Assembly: GCA_003133385.1 (NCBI GenBank)
Contig: PKXF01000001.1
Span: 1 to 34,652 of the forward strand
Source of the DNA: Candidatus Saccharimonadota bacterium
GTDB lineage: Bacteria; Patescibacteriota; Saccharimonadia; Saccharimonadales; UBA4665
Direction: 5' to 3'
Length of the DNA: 34,652 nucleotides
Under the pieces are notes generated by a model. The model made no database searches and was not told the origin of the DNA. It saw only the letters and a list, made by a program, of their open reading frames with translations. The position numbers were made by a program, and so were the translations under genes. Every line of letters starts with the position of its first letter. Positions within the stretch are counted from its first letter, which is position 1. Shown here piece by piece: positions 29,282 to 34,652 of the stretch.

Positions 29282-30493
29282 TTATTGACGGTTCAGGCGT
29301 CGGGCCAACAGGCGTCGGTAGAAGGCCGTACCGCCTACAGCTGTGGCTGCGAATAGGCCGACGATGCTACCAGGACCGGTGTTAACCAAAGCGGTTGGTG
29401 TGGCGGCTGGAGGAGTCGTCGTAGTAGTAGTTGGGGGGGTAACAACTGGCGGTCCTGTAGAAGTGAACGTTACGTTTTGAGCACAAGCTAGGCCACCGGC
29501 AGTTTTATCCTGGCCGTTCACATTGAAGTGAGCGGTAGCAGTCACTGTGTAGGTACCGTTTGCACTGTATTGGTGAGTTTGGCCAACAGGACTTGCACTC
29601 GTTACTGTGGTGTGATCACCCCAGTCTATAACAGCGTTCGTGAAGCTGGCGCCATTAGTCTGAGTGGTCGTGAAGTTACTGATCTTTACAGTACGGTTGT
29701 CTTCGGCTGTAAGGCCAAGGTCAGTACACATGTAAGTAGGAGTTTGGACTACTGGTTGAGGTTGTACGGTTACCTGGTAGACAACAACTACCCGGTAGTT
29801 CCAACAGCCCCATTGAGTACCGGTACTCATAGCATTCGGGCTGCCGATAGGTGTAGCCCCATTGACGACACTGTCAGGTAAGCTGCCGAAGGTTGTCTGA
29901 CTCAGGTCGTTGTTATAGGTAACCGACTGAGGTACCAGGGTAAGTTCGACTGGCTGGCCGTCACAGTTTAGACTTGTAGTGTCACTAGCACTGGCGGCGT
30001 TGGAAGCACTCACTGTGCTGCCGAAAGTAAAATTGTTGCCAGTAGTATTTACGGGAGCTGTGGTAGCTAGTTTGACATCATGCGCTACTGCACTACCACT
30101 ACCGTTGTCATTGAATTGGGACTCGGCGTCGTTGTGGATGTAAGTCCAGATATCAAACTTTTCACCGGCGGTACAAGCCGAAGTAAGGCTGTCAGATAGT
30201 GGTGGGTTGTTTGCACCTAGCGGGCTGCCACTGGTGTTTTGGCGGATACGGACAAAGTTAGACTCGTCACCAAGCGGGTAAGATCCTTGGTTTGAGGATA
30301 GCGTGCCACCTGATCCACTTATTCCACAGATGTTGTTAAAAACCGGTGTTGTGGATGTCGTGAATCCATTTGGATTATATTGGTAACAAGCAAGCGCGCT
30401 GGCGTTACCTGTAAAACCTACGATTAGTACAGTCGCGCTGGCAACCATAAGGCTAAGTCCGGCGCTAATTGCTTTATTGAAGTAGTTGGTCAT
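29282..30493 (-). CDS. Secreted PKD-like protein with NTGPG C-terminal anchor signal
   Basis: A 403-aa exported protein. The N-terminal signal peptide is AGLSLMVASATVLIVGFTGNASA (about 11-33). A middle part (about 40-230) has several Cys and no family I know. A PKD-like beta domain follows (about 260-345: AVIDWGDHTTVTSA, HQYSANGTYTVTATAHF). Next come a Thr/Pro linker (VVTPPTTTTTTPPAATP) and the ending LVNTGPGSIVGLF, a helix, and YRRLLARRLNRQ, a sortase-like anchor. The ribosome site is AAAGGAG. It follows the 406-aa secreted protein gene by 25 bp in one operon. A surface adhesin or coat role is a guess. Confidence 0.82.
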   Translation of the reverse strand: MTNYFNKAISAGLSLMVASATVLIVGFTGNASALACYQYNPNGFTTSTTPVFNNICGISGSGGTLSSNQGSYPLGDESNFVRIRQNTSGSPLGANNPPLSDSLTSACTAGEKFDIWTYIHNDAESQFNDNGSGSAVAHDVKLATTAPVNTTGNNFTFGSTVSASNAASASDTTSLNCDGQPVELTLVPQSVTYNNDLSQTTFGSLPDSVVNGATPIGSPNAMSTGTQWGCWNYRVVVVYQVTVQPQPVVQTPTYMCTDLGLTAEDNRTVKISNFTTTQTNGASFTNAVIDWGDHTTVTSASPVGQTHQYSANGTYTVTATAHFNVNGQDKTAGGLACAQNVTFTSTGPPVVTPPTTTTTTPPAATPTALVNTGPGSIVGLFAATAVGGTAFYRRLLARRLNRQ

Positions 30494-30518
30494 GATATTT
30501 CTCCTTTAAAGTTCCTTA

Positions 30519-31739
30519 TTAAGCGCCTGGTTGACCTGGGTCTCCAGGTTTTTGTGGGGTGGTTGGTGTAGTCGGGGTGGTAGGAGTTGTAGGGGTAGTA
30601 GGTGTAGTCGGAGTGGTGTTCGGTGTAGTCGGTGTAGTCGGTGTGGTATTCGGGGTAGTAGGGGGTGTAGTCGGTGTGGTATTCGGTGTGGTGCCTGGTG
30701 TAGTCCCTACTGGTGTAGTAGTTGTAGGTGTGGTACTTTCGCCACCGCCGCTGGATCCACCGCCGCTTGGCGTATTGTGCTTAGCGTGAGGACGACCTTC
30801 TGGTGCGCCAGTCGGGCCAGGGCCATGAGGTGACCGGCCTGGAAGGCTCTGGGGATGTGGGCCTGCGCCACCGCCACCGCCGGTTGAACCGCCGCTTATA
30901 TGTACGATAGTGTTAGAGCTTGAGCCGGAAGTGTTCGAGTTAGACTTAGGAGCCTGGGACTGAACAGTGCCTTTAGGAGCAGTCTTCGTCGGATGGCCGG
31001 TGTTGGAAGGACGGGAATTACCATTCTGATGGGCTGTTTCAATTATCTGACCTTCTGGTGTGATTCCCCAGCTGGCGGCAATTGCCTTTTGAAGCGCGTA
31101 GTTTTCGCTGCCGGCTACCGGTGCGATGTTAAATACGTCAGTAGGACCAGTGTTGCTGGTTACGTTACCGTCAATTCCTGACAGATCTTTGTTGCCGTCA
31201 TATACAGGAGAGAAAGTCAGGATACTACCGGTAGATGACTGGTAGCTGAACTCTTCAGGAGCTCCAAGTATTCCGCTCACAACGATATTACAAATCTGGT
31301 TACGGTCGGCGGTGTTGGTTTGTATTAGATCTAAGGTCTGAGCAGCTTCGGTGACAACGTCGGCAGGGATAACGTTCGTTTTAGCAGCGTCTATAATAGT
31401 GTAGACAATAGCTAGGGCAGCTGTATTGCTACCAATCTGTTTTGCTACTTCGTTGGAAACTGTCTCGACATTGCTAGCCTGGTCAAATTTCCATTGGCCG
31501 TCAATAAGCTGCGCCGATATCGGCTGCATCATGTTTGAGCCAACGGTTGAGGCGTAGTCATTAAGTCCGAGAGGAGTTTCTGCGCAGTCGGCGGCGGCTA
31601 ACTGCGTTACCTCTGCACTGGGAACCGCTTTTGGATTAGCGCCGTGGGCGTTGCCTCCGCCGCTTTCTAGGGCGTATGCGCCAGCACCAAGAGCGGCTAC
31701 ACCTACTAAGGCTGCTGGAACTACTTTGTTCATCTCCAT
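30519..31739 (-). CDS. Exported protein with long Pro/Thr repeat tail
   Basis: A 406-aa protein. The N-terminus MNKVVPAALVGVAALGAGAYALES is a signal peptide or anchor. Residues about 45-235 form a globular domain of unknown family with a Cys pair (ADCAETP, NQICNIVV). A Gly/Ser/His-rich linker follows, and the last 90 residues are repeats of TPTTPTTPNTTP. There is no C-terminal membrane segment, unlike its operon partner. AAGGAGA precedes the ATG. It is the first gene after the strongest promoter in the window, so it is probably abundant. Such tails often span the cell wall and carry glycans; that is inference. Confidence 0.8.
   Translation of the reverse strand: MEMNKVVPAALVGVAALGAGAYALESGGGNAHGANPKAVPSAEVTQLAAADCAETPLGLNDYASTVGSNMMQPISAQLIDGQWKFDQASNVETVSNEVAKQIGSNTAALAIVYTIIDAAKTNVIPADVVTEAAQTLDLIQTNTADRNQICNIVVSGILGAPEEFSYQSSTGSILTFSPVYDGNKDLSGIDGNVTSNTGPTDVFNIAPVAGSENYALQKAIAASWGITPEGQIIETAHQNGNSRPSNTGHPTKTAPKGTVQSQAPKSNSNTSGSSSNTIVHISGGSTGGGGGAGPHPQSLPGRSPHGPGPTGAPEGRPHAKHNTPSGGGSSGGGESTTPTTTTPVGTTPGTTPNTTPTTPPTTPNTTPTTPTTPNTTPTTPTTPTTPTTPTTPTTPQKPGDPGQPGA
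30540..30745. repeat. Degenerate short tandem repeats encoding the Thr/Pro tail
   Basis: Units of the type GGTGTAGTCGGNGTNGT recur about 15 times with third-position changes and encode the TPTTP/TPNTTP repeats of the minus-strand gene. All copies stay in frame. The opposite strand shows an artefactual VGVVGVV frame. Confidence 0.75.
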
Positions 31740-31818
31740 AATATATTCTCCTTCTTACTAGACTCACTCCTGTGGGTCGATAGCGTTATCCCTTACGTCT
31801 GCTCTTTTACTGTTTACT

Positions 31819-31847
31819 ATAATAGCACGCGTGTTGATATTTGTCAA
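31819..31847 (-). promoter_or_regulatory. Consensus sigma-70 promoter of the secreted-protein operon
   Basis: TTGACA (31842-31847), 17 bp, TATTAT (31819-31824). This is the best -35/-10 match in the window. It leaves an untranslated leader of about 70 nt before the first gene, with a clear Shine-Dalgarno. Confidence 0.8.
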
Positions 31848-31900
31848 GCATTATAGCGCTTTTCTATGACTTATGCAATAATATTATATACGTAAGCGTC

Positions 31901-32887
31901 TTAAATAGCGGCTTCTTGGCGGGCAAATACAAACTTTGGCACGGTAACAAGGGGTGATTTATCGCCGGCATCAAGCTCCAGCAGCCGCATACCCCGCAAA
32001 ATAGCCTGGGTGCTTTGGGCCTTTTGAGCGGCCATTTGCCGGTAGCGATCGTTTATCCGGAGATAGTCGCCTACGTCAAGCCGTGTCGCTTTGCCCTCAT
32101 GCGTCAGTGTCCGGGCAAAGGGCAGTTCCCGCTGGGCCTGGGTAGTTAAACGGGCTATAAGTAATCTGTCACCAAGTGCGTTGTGCAGCTGCCTCAAGGG
32201 GCTCTGCCAATTAAAACCACGAAGCGCGCCGCTTGGAGAGTACTGTGCGCCACCCAAGAAATCGGAAATGACTACGCAAACGTCGCTGTTCTCCTCCAGG
32301 TCTTCACTCGCCAGGACCCCGTTCAGTCCGGCGGCCAGGGCTTCACCACTATTTTCAGGGGTATGCGGCTCATCGGCTGAACGTGTATAGTCGTCATACT
32401 GCTTCAGTGTCCAGACGCCTTTAACTATCTCATCGTGAATTTCAAGGGGTCGCTGTCCTTCGCGGGCAGCATGTATATCAAGTTCGGCACCCTCGCTCTG
32501 GGCAGCTAGGGTGACGGTAGCAAGTGCCACGCGTGCCAGGGCGTGCAAGCTGTGTTGTCCGGTGGAGTTTAAGTAGCGGTCGCCATACTCCACAACGGTG
32601 TGATAGGTACGAGGCTGGTCTTCGCCCCGGCCTTTGTACGCCATGGCCCGGTCGCTAGCCAAAGTTTCGGCCACGGCCAGGTTTTCTATTTCGTCAATGC
32701 CTGGGCTGTATTCCCCAATATCATCAATATCGAGCGGTTGCGGGGCATTATCCAGTGTCGGTATGCCGCCATAGCCGCCGGTACTATCGACACCGACAAG
32801 GGCTTTGATGCTGGCATCCAGCTCATCAAGCAAGGCGCCGGGCTTAAGATCGGCGAATCTATCGGTTGCGAGGGATTCGTAGGCCAC
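31901..32887 (-). CDS. DUF58-like protein of a MoxR/vWA module
   Basis: A 328-aa soluble protein. The segment VCVVISDFLGG matches the conserved 'vvviSDf' strand of DUF58, a vWA-like fold. The upstream arginine-rich 'YxxGDxxRxIDW' motif of DUF58 is only weakly echoed (YKGRGEDQPRTYHTVVEYGDRYL). DUF58 proteins work with MoxR ATPases, sometimes as chaperones that insert metal or assemble envelope proteins. The start is GTG at 32887, eight bases after AAGGAG, overlapping the AAA gene by 29 bp. Confidence 0.65.
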   Translation of the reverse strand: MAYESLATDRFADLKPGALLDELDASIKALVGVDSTGGYGGIPTLDNAPQPLDIDDIGEYSPGIDEIENLAVAETLASDRAMAYKGRGEDQPRTYHTVVEYGDRYLNSTGQHSLHALARVALATVTLAAQSEGAELDIHAAREGQRPLEIHDEIVKGVWTLKQYDDYTRSADEPHTPENSGEALAAGLNGVLASEDLEENSDVCVVISDFLGGAQYSPSGALRGFNWQSPLRQLHNALGDRLLIARLTTQAQRELPFARTLTHEGKATRLDVGDYLRINDRYRQMAAQKAQSTQAILRGMRLLELDAGDKSPLVTVPKFVFARQEAAI

Positions 32888-34166
32888 GTAAAACGCTCCT
32901 TTTGGCTACCGGTGGGGCTGGCTCTTCTTGGTTAGGACCGGCTATAGCCTGGTCAACGTTGTATCCCAAAATAGCGTGATTGCCGTATGAAAACTTCGCT
33001 ACGCGATCATCTACCAAACGCTCGATAGCTTCTGGGGATTGCAAGGAAAGGACTCTTCCGCCTTCTTCTGTCGTAGCGTCATCTTCAGCTAAACGGCTAT
33101 AGGCAACTCTGAAGGCTTCGCGGGCAATGATGCGCCGGGCGGCAATAGCCTTATCCAAATCGCCAACGTTCCGTTCTAAGTAATCGCTCATGTTACCTTC
33201 GGCAACACCGCTTAATTTAGCGACAGTTGGCATAACCAGGGCGGCTACCCGGGCGGCTACAAGCGGCGTGATCTCGGTACCTTCTTCATTTCTATGGACA
33301 AACATGTAGGCACGGCTGGCGGCTGTGAAAGCCTTACCGATCCGGGCGTCAGCTGGACTTATGGGAGCGACAAGGCCACTGTCGTTGAGCCGTTTAATCA
33401 GATCAACGGTAAAGTTACCTGTCACTGAACCACCGTCACTACTTTCTGGGTCAGGATAGGCTTCAGCTACGAGGCTAGCTAGTTCACGGCGAACTAAGGC
33501 CGATGGTAATATCGGAGCCTGGGCAAAGTCAACTTCTGGGGAGCTTTGAATTAAGCGGGCCGTTGCATCGTCTACATCTCCGGTCAATACCTCGGCGCCT
33601 ACCCTACTCTGAATTGAAGGGCTGAGGCGGTGTACGTCTCGGCCGTTCGGATAGTTTGTGGTTATGTAGTAAGCAGCGTCTTGGAGGTTGATGCGGTCTA
33701 CATGGCTGTTATTGGTAGGAACTACCAACTCTTCACCGTCCCATAACTGTTGGACGGCTTTTTGGTTGCGCATGTGCGACAGCTCGTTCAGGAAGAAGGC
33801 CGGATTTTCGGCGTCAACAACTTGGAACTTACCTTTAACGAATTTGGGGCCGTCGGCGCTAGGGTTTGGGTGGGCGTGACCAAATAAGGTCGATTCGGTG
33901 TCGGTACTGTTTATACTAATGCGCTGGTCGGGTCCGATCATCAGGTTTCCCATAGTGGTTTTAACGGTGCCAAAAGTACCCAGTGCCATAACACCACTGT
34001 CCTGGCCCCTACCGGTAGCCATTAAGCCGTAAGCAAGCTGCCAACGGTGGTCGTCAGGCAAAACTACTTCATTCTGCATGACTGCCAACGCGTCTTGGGC
34101 GTGGTCCATATGCTCCTGTAAATCTCCTGTTGCGTGCCATTGATCTTGTAAACTTCGTTCACTCAT
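32859..34166 (-). CDS. MoxR-like AAA+ ATPase with altered Walker motifs
   Basis: A 435-aa protein laid out like MoxR. Walker A is G63-TFGTVKT70, where the usual third glycine is V68. The Walker B position reads FFLN127-E128 instead of DE. The sensor-like YYITTNYPNG is followed by LSPSIQSRVG, matching MoxR 'aTqNP...LpeaqlDRF'. A helical lid follows. Lys and the catalytic Glu are kept, but the Mg2+-binding Asp is Asn, so ATP turnover may be reduced. The C-terminal tail is basic. AGGAGG precedes the ATG. It sits between a vWA-TM gene and the DUF58-like gene, the standard trio. Confidence 0.7.
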   Translation of the reverse strand: MSERSLQDQWHATGDLQEHMDHAQDALAVMQNEVVLPDDHRWQLAYGLMATGRGQDSGVMALGTFGTVKTTMGNLMIGPDQRISINSTDTESTLFGHAHPNPSADGPKFVKGKFQVVDAENPAFFLNELSHMRNQKAVQQLWDGEELVVPTNNSHVDRINLQDAAYYITTNYPNGRDVHRLSPSIQSRVGAEVLTGDVDDATARLIQSSPEVDFAQAPILPSALVRRELASLVAEAYPDPESSDGGSVTGNFTVDLIKRLNDSGLVAPISPADARIGKAFTAASRAYMFVHRNEEGTEITPLVAARVAALVMPTVAKLSGVAEGNMSDYLERNVGDLDKAIAARRIIAREAFRVAYSRLAEDDATTEEGGRVLSLQSPEAIERLVDDRVAKFSYGNHAILGYNVDQAIAGPNQEEPAPPVAKRSVLRGLRIPRNR

Positions 34167-34169
34167 TAC

Positions 34170-34652
34170 TTATTTCCTCCTCTTAGATAGCTTTGTAATT
34201 CCTGACAGACGACGGCCGGCCGCTAGAACAAGTCCGAGGGCGGCGGCAAGTATAGCCAAGTCTTCAGCATCATGGTTCGGTTGCTTACTCTCACTGGCCT
34301 CGGCATGATTTAATATGCCTGTTATGGCATCCTGGACACCGGCGGTAGTGGTGGCAGTCTTAACGTTACTCGCACCAAGCAGATTGCGGAACGACTGTAC
34401 GTTAACAGGGGCGTCAACGGTGGCAATACCTATTTGATTGGTACTGTTTGTACTGCCGACAACGACTGCGCTCAAGGTATCCTTGGAAGTGCTGCTTTTC
34501 ACCTGCTTTTCAACAGCTTGTATGCCAGCTACGTCCTCCGGATTAACGGCTGAGCCAACAATAATTATGTCATTCGGCTGGGGGCCGCTCAAGGCGTCGG
34601 CCACACTATTTCCACCCATGCTGTTTGACAGAGAGTCACCGTTTTGAAAACT
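34170..34652 (-). CDS. vWA-like membrane protein, C-terminal part (cut by window end)
   Basis: The frame is open to the window end, so the true start lies beyond it; an internal ATG at 34617-34619 is probably not the start. The visible 160 residues look like the later half of a von Willebrand A fold (DIIIVGSAVNPEDVAGI, LSAVVVGSTNSTNQIGIATV, NVQSFRNLLGASNV), then one membrane helix (LAILAAALGLVLAAG) and a basic tail ending SKRRK. With the MoxR-like and DUF58-like genes it resembles BatA-type sets. The MIDAS motif would lie outside the window, so this is tentative. Confidence 0.55.
   Translation of the reverse strand, partial: SFQNGDSLSNSMGGNSVADALSGPQPNDIIIVGSAVNPEDVAGIQAVEKQVKSSTSKDTLSAVVVGSTNSTNQIGIATVDAPVNVQSFRNLLGASNVKTATTTAGVQDAITGILNHAEASESKQPNHDAEDLAILAAALGLVLAAGRRLSGITKLSKRRK

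Noticed and set aside
30559-30789. Plus-strand ORF reading VGVVGVV repeats
   Set aside because: It is the mirror of the Thr/Pro repeat tail of the minus-strand secreted protein; low complexity, with no start signal.

Overview
The window is a compact, nearly fully coding bacterial segment, most likely from Candidatus Saccharibacteria (TM7) or a close Patescibacteria/CPR relative. This rests on indirect signs: DUF5667-type anti-sigma, DUF2142 and GtrA-fusion membrane proteins, an N-terminal 'aGW' helical module on an ABC exporter, several surface proteins ending in a degenerate LPxTG-like 'NTGPG' signal, an RpfB-like muralytic protein next to ksgA, and many genes without a Shine-Dalgarno. TGA is used as a stop (for example pgk and the first phd gene), so recoded-UGA CPR lineages are excluded. 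No rRNA, CRISPR array, transposase or phage module was seen.

Layout. 1-5.3 kb: an unrecognised protein, an ABC exporter, a LysM protein without a signal peptide, and a HAD-fold protein lacking catalytic aspartates. 5.4-7.1 kb: dapA behind what looks like a transcription attenuator (18-codon leader ORF, 10-bp antiterminator-like pairing, intrinsic terminator), then the tmRNA gene. 7.1-11.8 kb: MarR regulator, ksgA, an RpfB-like cell-wall hydrolase and a UvrD/PcrA helicase. 11.85-12.5 kb: a phd-vapC toxin-antitoxin pair. 12.6-16.2 kb: the glycolytic operon pyk-pgk-tpiA. 16.2-17.85 kb: small membrane or surface proteins. 17.9-21.6 kb: a same-strand block with ECF sigma, DUF5667 anti-sigma, a Yx(FWY)xxD-repeat protein, a ferric-reductase-like heme membrane protein and an acyl-ACP-desaturase-like diiron protein. 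21.7-22.4 kb: a second, paralogous phd-vapC pair. 22.6-27.0 kb: membrane and glycosyltransferase genes (DUF2142, YggT, GT2-GtrA, GT2). 27.1-28.8 kb: a phd-parE/relE pair with a perfect palindromic operator, and a class II Fic protein. 29.0 kb: tRNA-Glu. 29.3-31.85 kb: a two-gene operon for secreted proteins with a consensus sigma-70 promoter and a terminator. 31.9-34.65 kb: a DUF58 / MoxR-like AAA / vWA-TM set, the last gene cut by the window end.

How it fits together. The central carbon genes, tmRNA, ksgA and pcrA are housekeeping. The rest is mostly cell surface: peptidoglycan remodelling (RpfB-like, LysM), glycan building, anchored secreted proteins, and an apparent ECF-controlled redox/lipid block. 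Three toxin-antitoxin pairs and a Fic enzyme lie within about 17 kb. The strongest candidates for new biology are the leader-peptide attenuator before dapA, the ECF-sigma/heme/desaturase block, the recurrent promoter layout that places transcription start at the start codon, and the shared NTGPG surface-sorting signal.
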